Shown one piece after another: positions 28,959 through 38,360 of a DNA stretch of 64,000 bases. Under the pieces are notes generated by a model that saw only the letters and a program-made list of their open reading frames with translations, ran no database searches and was not told where the DNA came from. A program made the position numbers and the translations under genes. The number at the start of each line of letters is the position of its first letter. Position 1 is the stretch's first letter. Origin of the DNA: Streptomyces sp. NBC_01217 (GTDB taxonomy: Bacteria; Actinomycetota; Actinomycetes; Streptomycetales; Streptomycetaceae); assembly GCF_035994185.1 (NCBI RefSeq), contig NZ_CP108538.1:6363501-6427500 (forward strand). Direction: 5' to 3'.

Positions 28959-29527
28959 GCCAGCTCCCGCCACAGCCCGGCCAGCCGGAGCGCCGCGGTG
29001 AGCAGCGAGCCGACGGCGATCACGATCAGGACGGGTACGGCCCAGCCGATCGCCGCGGCGAACACGACCAGCAGACAGCGCTCGGTCTTGCCGACCGGGC
29101 CGCCGTTGCGCCGGGGCGCGCCCGCGGCGGCCCCGGCCAGCGACACCCACGACGGCAGCGTGGCCGCGAGTCCGGCCGTTGCCACCAGCCACAGCGGGGC
29201 GAGTGCCAGGAAACCGGCCAGCACGACCAGATCCGCCACCCGGTCGCCGAGTTCGTTGAGGACGGCGCCGCGCCGGGTCGTCCGGCCGGTGTCGCGAGCC
29301 AGTGCGCCGTCAAGATTGGCGAAGGCGAGCCGGGCCGCGAGCAGCACGGCGACCGGCAGGGCGGCGAGGCCGGTGGGCAGCCAGGCCAGTGCGGCGGCGG
29401 CACCGGCCGCCGAGACCACGCCGGCCGCGGTGAGGGTGTCGGGCGACACCTCACGGCGGACCAGCGAGGCGCGGACACCGGAGAGCCGGTCCGCGTACCA
29501 GGGCTTGAGAGCGTAGAGGCCGTTCAT
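28955..29527 (-). CDS. CDP-alcohol phosphatidyltransferase family protein
   Basis: 190 residues, a small polytopic membrane enzyme expected to move a phosphatidyl group from CDP-diacylglycerol to an alcohol. The signature region is recognisable (NLDGALAR, then GAVLNELGDRVAD). Against the consensus DxxDGxxAR(x8)GxxxDxxxD, the first Asp is Ala and the third is Asn, while the second and fourth are kept. Either the metal site is rearranged or the activity is changed. ATG 29527 with GGAGAG upstream. First gene of the lipid operon, directly coupled to the cdsA-like gene that would supply its donor. The acceptor alcohol is unknown. Confidence 0.82.
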   Translation of the reverse strand: MNGLYALKPWYADRLSGVRASLVRREVSPDTLTAAGVVSAAGAAAALAWLPTGLAALPVAVLLAARLAFANLDGALARDTGRTTRRGAVLNELGDRVADLVVLAGFLALAPLWLVATAGLAATLPSWVSLAGAAAGAPRRNGGPVGKTERCLLVVFAAAIGWAVPVLIVIAVGSLLTAALRLAGLWRELA

Positions 29528-29670
29528 GGGCTCAACTCTCCTGCGGCGCACGGTTCTTCGACACGTGGCAGGTACTCAGATGAGGGCTGAGTACCTGGTG
29601 CGTGCGGTGCCCGGGAGGCCGGGGCGCATGACTGAGTCCACCGAGCCGGCGCTCCGGGGCCGTCCCCGGA

Positions 29671-30544
29671 TCAGGGCCGGGCGCCCTGACCGGCGATGCG
29701 GATCAGCATCTTGCCGGTGTTCTCGCCGCGCAGCATCCCCAGGAAGCCGTCCACGGTCCGCTCGATACCGTCGATGACCGTGACGTCCGCAGCGATCAGC
29801 CCGCTGCGCAGATGCGGCACCAGGAAGTCCTCCAACTCGCCCTGCACTTCGCGGTGGTTGCGAACCAGTACCCCTTCGAGGCGCAGGCTCTTGCCCACCA
29901 CGTCGTAGAGGTTGCGCGGGGCGGCCGGGGGCCGGTCCGGGGAGTGGTACTGGGCGATCGCACCGACCCAGGCGATCCGCCCGTGCTCGCGCAGCGCCGA
30001 GATCGCGCCCTCCAGATGGTCCCCGCCCACGTTGTCGACCGCGGCGTCGATCCCCTGGGGTGCCGCCTTCGCCGGCAGTTCGCCGACCGGTCCGTCGTGG
30101 TAGTCGAAGGCCGCGTCGAATCCGAACTCCCCGGTGAGCCGGGCCACCTTCGCGGCCGAGCCCGCGCTGCCGATGATCCGTCCGGCGCCGAGCAGCCGGG
30201 CGATCCGGCCCACGGCGGAGCCGACCCCGCCCGCGGCGGCCGAGACGAACAGGTCCTCGCCCGCCCGGAGATCCAGCGTGCGGGTGAGGGCCACATAGGC
30301 GGTCAGTCCGGTGCCGCCGAGGATCGAGAGGTGGGCGGTCAGCGGCACTCCCTCGTACGACGGGAGCTTGCGCGCGCCGAGGGCCCCGGCCGTGACCAGG
30401 GCGTGGGTGCGCCAGCCCTGCCGGTGGAAGACCAGATCGCCCTCGGCGAGAGCGGGGTCGCGGGAGGCGACGACCCGGCCGACGGTCCGGCCCTCCAGCG
30501 GGGTGCCGGGCAGTGGGTTGCGTCGATGGAAAGGCCGTTTCCAT
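29671..30544 (-). pseudogene. NADP-dependent oxidoreductase (MDR/PTGR-like), N-terminus missing
   Basis: Zinc-free medium-chain reductase of the leukotriene B4 dehydrogenase/curcumin reductase type. The cofactor domain is complete (ILGGTGLTAYVAL, VSAAAGGVGSAVGRIARLLG, GIDAAVDNVGGDHLEGAI, SLRLEGVLVRNH). The usual first 75-85 residues, including the YMRGRM region, are absent: the frame becomes recognisable at PLPGTPLEGRTVGRVVASR, and the divergent LysR gene begins immediately beyond. No credible start codon or ribosome site was found in frame. I read it as a 5'-truncated gene created by a deletion between the divergent pair. The upper coordinate is approximate. Confidence 0.75.
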
Positions 30545-30578
30545 GAGCGGTGTTCATGCAATGAGGGGGAACCGCGAG

Positions 30579-31527
30579 ATGACCGACCTCGCCCCGCACG
30601 AGCTGCGGGTACTCGTCGCCCGTCGAGGACGCCCGCAGCTTCTCCGGCGCGGCACAGGCGCTGGGCATGACGCAGTCCGCGGTGTCCCACTCCGTGCGTA
30701 CCAGCGAGCGCAGGATCGGGGCGGTGCTCTTCGACCGCGGCAGGAAGGGTGCCAGGCCCACCCCCGCCGGTGAGAGCGCCGTCGCGCACGCCCGACGCAT
30801 TCTGCGGCTCCTCGATCTGATGGGCGCCGAGGCGCGGGGCGTGGCGGCCGGGCGCTCGGGGTCCGACGTGGTGGCCGGGCCGCTGCGGATCGCCGCTTTC
30901 CGCAGCGCCGCGCTGTATCTGCTGCCGCCCGCGCTGGAGCGGCTCAGGGCCCGCCACCCGGGGATCGAGCCGGTGGTGCGGATGGTGCGCGAGGTGGGAC
31001 GGGGCACGTCGGGCGAGGTCCTGGACGGGCGCGCCGATCTGGGGATCGCGACGATCGGGACGAGTTCCCCCGTACCGAAGGAGCTGGTCGGGGGAGTGCT
31101 GATGGAGGAGGAGTACGCGCTGGTGCACCCCGCCGGTCATCCGGCGCCGCGGACGCTCCCGCTGGTGGACTGGGCGGAGAGCTGCACCTCGTACACCCGC
31201 GACTGGTGGGCCGCGCAGGAGTGGATTCCGCGGGCGACCATCGAGGCGGAGGACGACGGAGCGGTGCTCTCGATGGTGTCCCGTGGTCTCGGTATGGCGA
31301 TCATGCCGGAGCTGTCACTCGAAGGAGCACCCGGCACGGTCGAGATCACTGCCCTCGGGCCGGAGCGGCCGACGCGTTCGGTCGGCTATGTCACCACCCC
31401 TGAGCAGGCACGATCGCTCGCAGTGCGGGCCCTGATCCGGGAACTGAGAGCGGGCTGGCGTAAACCTCCGTCTCAGATAGTAGGAAGTCCGAGTAATTGT
31501 GGAGACAGACCGGCCGAGCTGTCCTAG
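30579..31527 (+). pseudogene. LysR-family regulator with a +1 frameshift near its start
   Basis: The start ATG 30579 follows GAGGGGGAACCGCGAG and gives MTDLAPHELRVLVA, after which the frame fails. Removing one C from CCC at 30619-30621 restores a textbook LysR N-terminus: VEDARSFSGAAQALGMTQSA then VSHSVRTSERRIGAVLFDRG. The rest of the frame (from 30667) holds the substrate-binding domain, complete to residue 286. Either the gene is inactivated or the base is a sequencing error. It is divergent to the truncated oxidoreductase, the usual LysR/target arrangement. Confidence 0.8.
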
Positions 31528-31711
31528 CTTTGTAGGAGCCGAACGTCTCGCTAGATCCAGCGACTGGCGGTCGTGAGTGCGCGCTCCTGTGCAGGCAACC
31601 CCTGCGGCGCCCGCTCCCCGCCCCTTCCGGCGCCTCGAAATCCCGATCTCGAAATCACGTTCACGATTTTTCGATCTCGAAGTCCTCGCGATCTCAAGGA
31701 GTCGATCCACC

Positions 31712-31840
31712 ATGGCAGAGACGACTGTCCGCCGCGTCCGTCACACCCACCGCCCGACCGACTCGGAGCGCCAGAACGCCGCCGCCGCCCTGCAGCGGGC
31801 TCTCGACCGCAGGGACAACGGCGGCTCCACGGGCCACTGA
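31712..31840 (+). CDS. Small basic protein, 42 residues
   Basis: ATG 31712 is preceded by AAGGAG (10 nt spacing). The product starts MAETTVRRVRHTHRPTDSER and then reads QNAAAALQRALDRRDNGG. It is charged, without a signal peptide or membrane segment, and its second half is likely a short amphipathic helix. The composition is unlike the surrounding non-coding frames, and I recall similar short proteins in Streptomyces, though I could not check this. The function is unknown. It sits intact between two damaged genes. Confidence 0.7.
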   Translation: MAETTVRRVRHTHRPTDSERQNAAAALQRALDRRDNGGSTGH

Positions 31841-31846
31841 GAGAGG

Positions 31847-33347
31847 TCAGCCGCGGCTGATCTCGAAGTGGTCGATGCGCTCGCCCGACTCGGCGAGCGC
31901 GGTCACCTTCATCCGGGCGTGCTGCCCGGGCTGCACCTCCACCGCGAGGAACGAGAAGCCTGTGTAACGCACCCGCGACCACTCCACGGTCTCGGTGGCC
32001 TTCCCGCTGCCCTTGACCACGTGGTACGTGTTCACGCTCTCCCGGTCATCGACGTGCCCCTCGTAGGTGTCCGGCGCGGGGAAGTCGTACAGCGCCTTGC
32101 CCGCGCCGCCCGCCGTGACGTACACGATGCCGTCCCGCGTCGGGTCGGTGCGCTCGCCGATCGGCACCTTGCGCTGGACCGCGTTCTTCAGGATCGCGTC
32201 CGTGCGCTCGTAGACGTGGTTGTGCCCGTTGATGACCAGATCCACCTGGTGCTTCTCGAAGAGCGGCACCCAGGCGTCGCGCACCCCGCCGTCCGAGGCG
32301 TGTGCGTTGGTCGTCGCTGATCCCGAAGTTGGCCGGGATCTCGTACGAGACGTCATTGGCGTCGAGGGCGATGACGCCCACGTTGCCGTGTACGAACGAG
32401 TACGCACCGGGCTGGTTCACCGGGTCCGGACCGTTGCCGGGCAGTGTCCAGCGCGCGTTCTGGCCGCCGTAGCCGTCCGGCGAGTACCAGGCCTCCATGT
32501 CGTGGTTGCCGGTGGTCACCATCCACGGCACGGTCTTCGACACGGTCTCCGTCTGCGCCAGGAACTGGTCCCAGGTGCGGGCGTCGTAGGTGTCGGTGCT
32601 CTGCCCGGAGCCGGACGGGTCGGCGTAGCAGATGTCGCCCGCGTGCAGGTGGAACGCCGGGTTCTGGCCCAGGATCAGCTGGTCGTTGCCCAGCGCGTGG
32701 TAGCTCACGCCCTGGTCGCCGAAGGCGGTGAAGGTGAAGGCCTCGGCGCGCGCGGGCGCGGTGATGAAGGTGCCGAGCGTGCCCAGGTTGCGGGGGTCGG
32801 CGGGGTCGAAGCCGTTGTGGCCGACGCCGTAGTAGTACGTCGTGCCGGGCTGCAGCCGCTCCAGGCTCGCGTGTACGTAGAACTGCTCGACGGCCGCGAT
32901 CTTGCCGTCGTTCAGCTCGGGGGTGGTGAGGTGGCGCACCTCGGCGTCGATGCGGTGGCTCAGCGCCCACGGCTTGAGGCCGATGTGGATGTAGGGCTTC
33001 TTCACGGCGAACGGGACCTGCCAGGAGACCGCCATCTGCGTGCGCGGGCCGGCGCCGTACGCCAGGTGCCGCCCGAACGGCGCAACCAGCGATCCGTCCA
33101 CCTGGGTGGAGGTGCGGCCGGAGGTGAGAACGGCCGGTGCCGCGTGGGCGGGCGAGGAGGCGAGTGCGGTGCCCAGGCCCGCGACGGCCGCGGTCGCCAC
33201 GCTCGTACGGAGCACGCCGCGCCGGGTGAGCCGGGTGCGCAGGTATTCGTGCTGCTCGGCCATGCTCGTACGGCCGGCGAGTTGCTCGGGAATGCCGAAA
33301 CGTGGGATGTCCATGGACGAGAACAGCCACCCGTCGCCTGACGCCAT
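31847..33347 (-). pseudogene. Tat-exported calcineurin-like (purple acid phosphatase type) phosphoesterase with internal deletion
   Basis: The N-terminal frame (33347 down to about 32320) has a twin-arginine signal (LTRRGVLRTS ... AHA), a fibronectin-like domain and the metal motifs FGDQGV, GDICYAD and TGNHDME. The C-terminal frame (about 32310 to 31847) carries INGHNHVYERT and the end of the enzyme. Between them the frame changes, and about 35-40 residues are missing, including the expected His-containing FHH motif. The junction reads SDDQRT in one frame and ATTNAH in the other, as if two copies of a short CGACGACCAACGCAC-like repeat had recombined. The product would lack a metal ligand and its C-terminus, so it is probably inactive. 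Confidence 0.8.
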
Positions 33348-33442
33348 CGCCTCAGATAGGTGAACGGTACACGTACAGCTCCCATGTGTCCGTATGGTGG
33401 ACGTAAAATGTCATGGGGTGGGACGCGCAGTAAGGTGCCGAT

Positions 33443-34483
33443 ATGTCTCACAGCATCAATCTCGCAGTGATCCCTGGTGACGGTATCGGCCAGGAGGTCG
33501 TGGCTCAGGGCCTCAAGGTCCTCAATGCTGTTCTCCCGCAGGATGTGAAGCTGGAGACCCAGGAGTTCGACTTCGGCGCCAAGCGCTACCACGCGACCGG
33601 TGAGACCCTCACCGACGCGGACGTCCAGGCGCTCAAGCGGCACGACGCGATCCTGCTCGGCGCGATCGGTGACCCCTCGGTCCCGTCCGGCGTCCTGGAG
33701 CGCGGCTTCCTGTTGAAGCTCCGCTTCCTCTTCGACCACCATGTGAACCTGCGGCCGTCGAGGCTCCTCCCGGGTGTCGCCACCCCGCTCAAGGGCCAGC
33801 CGGAGATCGACTTCGTCGTGGTCCGCGAGGGCACCGAGGGTCCGTACACCGGCAACGGCGGTTCGATCCGCACCGGCACCCCGCACGAGGTCGCCACCGA
33901 GGTCTCGGTCAACACCGCCTTCGGTGTCGAGCGCGTGGTCCGTGACGCCTTCGCCCGCGCCCAGGCCCGCCCGCGCAAGAAGCTGACGCTCGTTCACAAG
34001 AACAACGTGCTGGCCTACGCCGGGCACCTGTGGACCAACGTCTTCAACCGGGTCGCTGCCGAATTCCCGGACGTCACCACCGACTACCTGCACGTGGACG
34101 CGGCGACGATCTTCCTCGTCACGCAGCCCGAGCGCTTCGACGTGATCGTCACCGACAACCTCTTCGGCGACATCATCACCGACCTCGCCGCGGCCGTCTC
34201 CGGCGGCATCGGCGTCGCGGCATCGGGCAACATCAACCCGAGCGGCGAATTCCCCTCGATGTTCGAGCCGGTGCACGGCTCCGCCCCGGACATCGCGGGC
34301 CAGGGCAAGGCCGACCCCACGGCCACGGTCCTCTCCGTCGCCCTCCTGCTGCGCCACCTCGGCTACGAGACCGAGGCCGGGCGCATCGAGGACGCCGTCT
34401 CCGCCGACCTCGCGGAGCGGGGCGACACCCCCCGTACGACCGATCAGATCGGCGACGCGCTCGCGGTACGAGTAGCGAGCTGA
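33443..34483 (+). CDS. leuB: 3-isopropylmalate dehydrogenase
   Basis: Oxidative decarboxylation of 3-isopropylmalate in leucine synthesis. It can also act on methylmalate in the citramalate route to isoleucine, which matters here because cimA is nearby. 346 residues. Key segments: [12 protein letters not shown], substrate Arg residues in [20 protein letters not shown], the Tyr in [29 protein letters not shown], metal Asp residues in [18 protein letters not shown] and the NAD motif [21 protein letters not shown] 33443 with a weak ribosome site (AAGGTG). Its own promoter is likely (TAAAAT about 35 bp upstream). Confidence 0.95.
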   Translation: MSHSINLAVIPGDGIGQEVVAQGLKVLNAVLPQDVKLETQEFDFGAKRYHATGETLTDADVQALKRHDAILLGAIGDPSVPSGVLERGFLLKLRFLFDHHVNLRPSRLLPGVATPLKGQPEIDFVVVREGTEGPYTGNGGSIRTGTPHEVATEVSVNTAFGVERVVRDAFARAQARPRKKLTLVHKNNVLAYAGHLWTNVFNRVAAEFPDVTTDYLHVDAATIFLVTQPERFDVIVTDNLFGDIITDLAAAVSGGIGVAASGNINPSGEFPSMFEPVHGSAPDIAGQGKADPTATVLSVALLLRHLGYETEAGRIEDAVSADLAERGDTPRTTDQIGDALAVRVAS

Positions 34484-34502
34484 CCCGACGACTCCATTTT
34501 TC

Positions 34503-34537
34503 GAAGCCGCCGGGTCGCAACCGCACCCGGCGGCTTC
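34503..34537 (+). terminator. Hairpin after leuB
   Basis: 13-bp perfect arms GAAGCCGCCGGGT/ACCCGGCGGCTTC with a 9-nt loop, 19 nt after the leuB stop. It should separate leuB from ilvE. Confidence 0.75.
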
Positions 34538-34724
34538 TCCTCTGCGGTCCCGGGTGCCACCATCGACCACTGGACCGCATTCGCGTCATTTCGTGCACGG
34601 CCCCCCGGGAGCGATAATCGAACGGGGCCGTGGCTCGCCATGAAGCTCGGACGTCCTAGCACCTGTCTGACAGGAGCGGCGTGAGCGCGGTCCAACACAC
34701 ACAACCGGTGAAGGACACGCACTC

Positions 34725-35813
34725 ATGACGACGCCCACGATCGAGCTCAAGCCCTCCTCGAACCCGCTGTCCGACGCGGAGCGCGAGGCGATCCTGGTCA
34801 AGCCCGGATTCGGCCGCTACTTCACCGATCACATGGTGACGATCAAGTGGACCGAGGGCCGTGGCTGGCACGACGCCCAGCTCGTTCCCTACGCACCGCT
34901 GTCGATCGACCCCGCCAACATGACCCTGCACTACGGGCAGGAGATCTTCGAGGGCCTCAAGGCCTACCGCCAGCCGGACGGCTCGGTCGCCACGTTCCGC
35001 CCCGAGGCCAACGCCAGGCGTTTCCAGGCCTCCGCGCGCCGGCTCGCCATGCCGGAGCTGCCCGTCGAGACGTTCATCGCGGCCTGTGACGCGCTCGTCC
35101 AGCAGGACGAGGCATGGGTTCCGGAGCACGGCGGCGAGGAGTCGCTCTACCTGCGCCCGTTCATGATCGCGGCCGAGGTCGGTCTCGGAGTGCGGCCCGC
35201 CAACGAGTACCTGTTCCTGGTGATCGCCTCGCCCGCGGGCGCGTACTTCCCCGGGGGCGTCAAGCCGGTCTCCATCTGGCTCTCCGAGGACCGGGTGCGG
35301 GCCGTCCCCGGCGGCATGGGCGACGCCAAGACCGGCGGCAACTACGCCGCGTCCCTCCTCGCCCAGGCCGAGGCCTCCGCGAAGGGCTGCGACCAGGTCG
35401 CCTACCTCGACGCGGTCGAGCACAAGTGGGTCGAGGAACTGGGCGGGATGAACCTGTACTTCGTGTACGGGAACAAGATCGTCACCCCGGCCCTGACCGG
35501 CTCCCTGCTCGCCGGTGTCACCCGTGACTCGCTGCTCAAGGTCGCCCGTGACCTGGGCCACGAGTCCGAGGAGGGCCGCGTCTCCATCGACCAGTGGCGC
35601 GACGACACCGCGAACGGCACGCTGACCGAGGTCTTCGCCTGCGGCACGGCCGCCGTCATCACCCCCGTCGGCACCGTCAAGTCCGCGGGCGGCGAGTGGA
35701 CCCAGGGCGACGGCGCGCCCGGCGAGGTCACGATGAAGCTGCGCGAGCGCCTGCTGGACATCCAGCGCGGCGTCGCCGATGACACCCACGGCTGGATGCA
35801 CCCGCTCGGCTAG
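34725..35813 (+). CDS. ilvE: Branched-chain amino acid aminotransferase
   Basis: PLP enzyme catalysing the last step to valine, leucine and isoleucine. 362 residues, the typical type-II length. Segments: [20 protein letters not shown], the PLP Lys in [20 protein letters not shown] and [19 protein letters not shown], then [15 protein letters not shown] 34725 follows AAGGACACGCACTC. The upstream 187 bp after the leuB hairpin contains no leader peptide rich in branched-chain residues, unlike ilvB and cimA. A strong terminator follows. Confidence 0.96.
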   Translation: MTTPTIELKPSSNPLSDAEREAILVKPGFGRYFTDHMVTIKWTEGRGWHDAQLVPYAPLSIDPANMTLHYGQEIFEGLKAYRQPDGSVATFRPEANARRFQASARRLAMPELPVETFIAACDALVQQDEAWVPEHGGEESLYLRPFMIAAEVGLGVRPANEYLFLVIASPAGAYFPGGVKPVSIWLSEDRVRAVPGGMGDAKTGGNYAASLLAQAEASAKGCDQVAYLDAVEHKWVEELGGMNLYFVYGNKIVTPALTGSLLAGVTRDSLLKVARDLGHESEEGRVSIDQWRDDTANGTLTEVFACGTAAVITPVGTVKSAGGEWTQGDGAPGEVTMKLRERLLDIQRGVADDTHGWMHPLG

Positions 35814-35833
35814 CAGCCCCCTTACGTACGCGC

Positions 35834-35868
35834 GAAGGCCGCGCCCGGTTCTGCCGGGCGCGGCCTTC
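35834..35868 (+). terminator. Terminator after ilvE
   Basis: 15-bp perfect arms (35834-35848, 35854-35868) with a TTCTG loop, 20 nt after the ilvE stop. Confidence 0.85.
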
Positions 35869-35950
35869 TGCATGTGCCGGGGTCTGTCGCGCTGTTCGAG
35901 CATCGCTCAATAGTGAGCCATTCAACCCTTCGATTCACGCTGATTCGCGG

Positions 35951-35967
35951 TTAGAGTGCTGCTCTAA
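35951..35967. promoter_or_regulatory. Candidate TetR operator before ureAB
   Basis: TTAGAG-TGCTG-CTCTAA, an AT-rich inverted repeat ending 17 bp before the ureAB ATG and adjoining AGGAGG. Its size and position suit a TetR-type repressor, and the operon carries its own TetR gene (39378). Confidence 0.5.
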
Positions 35968-35984
35968 ACAGGAGGTGTACGGGC

Positions 35985-36665
35985 ATGCGACTGACCCCGA
36001 CGGAACGTGACCGGCTGCTGCTCTTCGGCGCCGCGGAACTGGCCCGGGCCCGCCGCGCCCGGGGCCTGAAGCTCAATGTCCCCGAGGCGACCGCATTGAT
36101 CGCGGACACGGTCTGCGAGGCCGCCCGCGACGGGCGCAGGCTCGCCGAGGCCATCGAGGCCGCGCGCTGCGTGCTCGGCCCGGACGATGTCCTTCCGGGG
36201 GTCGCCGATGTCGTCACCGAGGTCCATGTGGAGGCCGTCTTCGACGACGGTTCGCGGCTCGCGGTGGTCTCCCGGCCGCTGGGCGACGGGCTCGGTGCCG
36301 ACGCGCCCGGGGCCGTCCTCCCCGGCCCCGCGGTGCCCGAGCCGGAACCGGCGGCGCTGCTGACGGTCCGTAACACCGCGACCGTGCCGGTCTCCGTGAC
36401 CTCGCACTTCCACTTCTTCGAGGCCAACCCGCGCCTCGACTTCGACCGGGCGGCCGCCTACGGGATGCGGCTGAGCGTCCCCGCCGGGTCCTCCGTCCGC
36501 TTCGGGCCGGGGGAGTCGGCCGAGGTGGGGCTCGTACCCATCGGCGGCGACCGGATCGCCATCGGGTTCGCCGGACTGGTCGACGGGCCGCTGGATGCGC
36601 CCGGCGCACGCGAGGAGGCCCTGCGGCGCGCGGCGGCCTGCGGATATCTGGGAGTCGGACGATGA
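35985..36665 (+). CDS. ureAB: Urease gamma-beta fusion subunit
   Basis: 226 residues joining a gamma-like domain (about 1-100: LTPTERDRLLLFGAAELARA, LNVPEATALIADTVCEAARD) to a beta-like domain (about 125-226: NTATVPVSVTSHFHFFEANP, LDFDRAAAYGMRLSVPAGSS). Fused gamma-beta subunits occur in some actinobacteria and Helicobacter. ATG 35985 with AGGAGG 10 nt upstream. It overlaps ureC by ATGA. No ureD, E, F or G gene is in this window, so nickel loading would have to come from another locus. Confidence 0.92.
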   Translation: MRLTPTERDRLLLFGAAELARARRARGLKLNVPEATALIADTVCEAARDGRRLAEAIEAARCVLGPDDVLPGVADVVTEVHVEAVFDDGSRLAVVSRPLGDGLGADAPGAVLPGPAVPEPEPAALLTVRNTATVPVSVTSHFHFFEANPRLDFDRAAAYGMRLSVPAGSSVRFGPGESAEVGLVPIGGDRIAIGFAGLVDGPLDAPGAREEALRRAAACGYLGVGR

Positions 36666-38350
36666 GCATCGACCCTCACGAATACGCCTCCGTGCACGGC
36701 CCGCGCGCCGGGGACCGGGTCAGGCTCGGTGACTCCGGGCTGACCGTCCGCGTCGAGTCCGACGCTCAGCGGTACGGGGACGAGTTCCTTGCCGGATTCG
36801 GCAAGACCGCCCGCGACGGACTGCATCTCAAGGCCGCCGCCGTCCGCGACACCTGCGACGTCGTCATCAGCAATGTGCTGGTCATCGACGCCGTGCAGGG
36901 CATCCGCAAGGTGTCGATCGGCATCCGCGAGGGCCGGATCGCGGCGATCGGACGGGCCGGCAACCCGGACACCCTCGACGGCGTCGACGTTGTCGTCGGC
37001 ACGGGGACCACCATCGTCTCCGGCGAGGGGATGATCGCGACGGCGGGAGCCGTCGACACCCATGTCCATCTGCTCTCGCCGCGGATCATGGAGGCCTCGC
37101 TCGCCTCCGGCGTCACCACGGTCATCGGCCAGGAGTTCGGCCCGGTCTGGGGCGTCGGCGTCAACTCGCCGTGGGCCCTGCGCCATGCCTTCAACGCGTT
37201 CGACGCCTGGCCCGTCAACATCGGCTTCCTGGGCCGCGGTTCGTCCTCCCACGAGGCCCCGCTGGTCGAGGCGCTCGCCGCGGGCGGGGCGTGCGGCTTC
37301 AAGGTCCACGAGGACATGGGCGCCCACACCCGCGCCCTGGACACCGCGCTGCGCGTCGCCGAGGAGCACGACGTCCAGGTCGCCCTGCACAGCGACGGGC
37401 TGAACGAGTGCCTGTCGGTCGAGGACACCCTGCGCGTCCTGGAAGGCCGCACCATCCACGCCTTCCACATCGAGGGCTGCGGCGGCGGCCACGTCCCCGA
37501 CGTACTGAAGATGGCGGGCGTCGAGAACGTCATCGGCTCGTCCACCAACCCGACGCTGCCCTTCGGCCGGGACGCCGTCGCCGAGCACTACGGGATGATC
37601 GTCTCCGTACACGACCTCAAGACGGACCTGCCGGGCGACACCGCCATGGCCCGCGACCGCATCCGCGCGGGAACGATGGGCGCCGAGGACGTCCTGCACG
37701 ACCTGGGCGCCATCGGCATCACGTCCTCCGACGCCCAGGGCATGGGACGCGCCGGTGAGACCGTACGCCGCACCTTCGCGATGGCCGGGAAGATGAAGGC
37801 CGAGCTCGGACCGATGGACGGCGACGGCCCCGCGGACGACAACGCCCGGGTGCTGCGCTACAACGCCAAGCTCACCATCAACCCCGCCATCGCCCACGGC
37901 CTCGCGCACGAGATCGGCTCCATCGAGACCGGGAAGCTCGCCGACATCGTGCTGTGGCGGCCCGAGTTCTTCGGCGCGAAGCCACAGCTCGTACTGAAGT
38001 CCGGTTTCCCGGCGTACGGGGTCACGGGCGACCCGAACGCCGCCACCGACACCTGTGAACCCCTGGTCCTCGGACCGCAGTTCGGGGCGTACGGAGCCAC
38101 CGCGGCCGATCTCTCCGTGGCCTTCGTCTCGCAGGCCGCCACCCAGTTCGGCGCGGACCTCATGCCCACCCGCCGGCGCCGCGTCGGGGTGCGCGGCACC
38201 CGAGGCATCGGCCCCGGCGACCTCGTCCACAACTCCCGTACCGGAGAGGTCGCCGTGGACGCCCGCAGCGGTCTGGTCACCCTGGACGGAGACCCGCTGC
38301 GCTCCGAGCCCGCCGACTCCGTCTCCCTCAACCGCCTCTACTTTCTGTAA
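36662..38350 (+). CDS. ureC: Urease alpha subunit paralogue
   Basis: 562 residues, the amidohydrolase-fold catalytic subunit. Nickel ligands are kept: HVH in DTHVHLLSP (about 134-136), the carbamylated Lys in CGFKVHEDMG (about 212), His in ALHSDGLNE and FHIEGCGGGH, and Asp in SSDAQGMGR. The mobile-flap motif, CHH in ordinary ureases, reads VHD (IVSVHDLKTDLPGD, about 315), so the flap Cys is missing while the catalytic His remains. HEDWG reads HEDMG. It may be a slower urease or act on another ureido substrate; the next gene makes N-carbamoylputrescine. Part of an ATGA-coupled operon. Confidence 0.9.
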   Translation: MSIDPHEYASVHGPRAGDRVRLGDSGLTVRVESDAQRYGDEFLAGFGKTARDGLHLKAAAVRDTCDVVISNVLVIDAVQGIRKVSIGIREGRIAAIGRAGNPDTLDGVDVVVGTGTTIVSGEGMIATAGAVDTHVHLLSPRIMEASLASGVTTVIGQEFGPVWGVGVNSPWALRHAFNAFDAWPVNIGFLGRGSSSHEAPLVEALAAGGACGFKVHEDMGAHTRALDTALRVAEEHDVQVALHSDGLNECLSVEDTLRVLEGRTIHAFHIEGCGGGHVPDVLKMAGVENVIGSSTNPTLPFGRDAVAEHYGMIVSVHDLKTDLPGDTAMARDRIRAGTMGAEDVLHDLGAIGITSSDAQGMGRAGETVRRTFAMAGKMKAELGPMDGDGPADDNARVLRYNAKLTINPAIAHGLAHEIGSIETGKLADIVLWRPEFFGAKPQLVLKSGFPAYGVTGDPNAATDTCEPLVLGPQFGAYGATAADLSVAFVSQAATQFGADLMPTRRRRVGVRGTRGIGPGDLVHNSRTGEVAVDARSGLVTLDGDPLRSEPADSVSLNRLYFL

Positions 38351-38360
38351 GGACCCCGCT

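Noticed and set aside
29671..31140. Extended 489-residue form of the oxidoreductase
   Set aside because: The added N-terminus is antisense to the LysR gene and does not resemble the family's catalytic domain.
34640..34684. 14-codon frame before ilvE as a third leader peptide
   Set aside because: [14 protein letters not shown] has no run of branched-chain residues and no terminator stem follows it.
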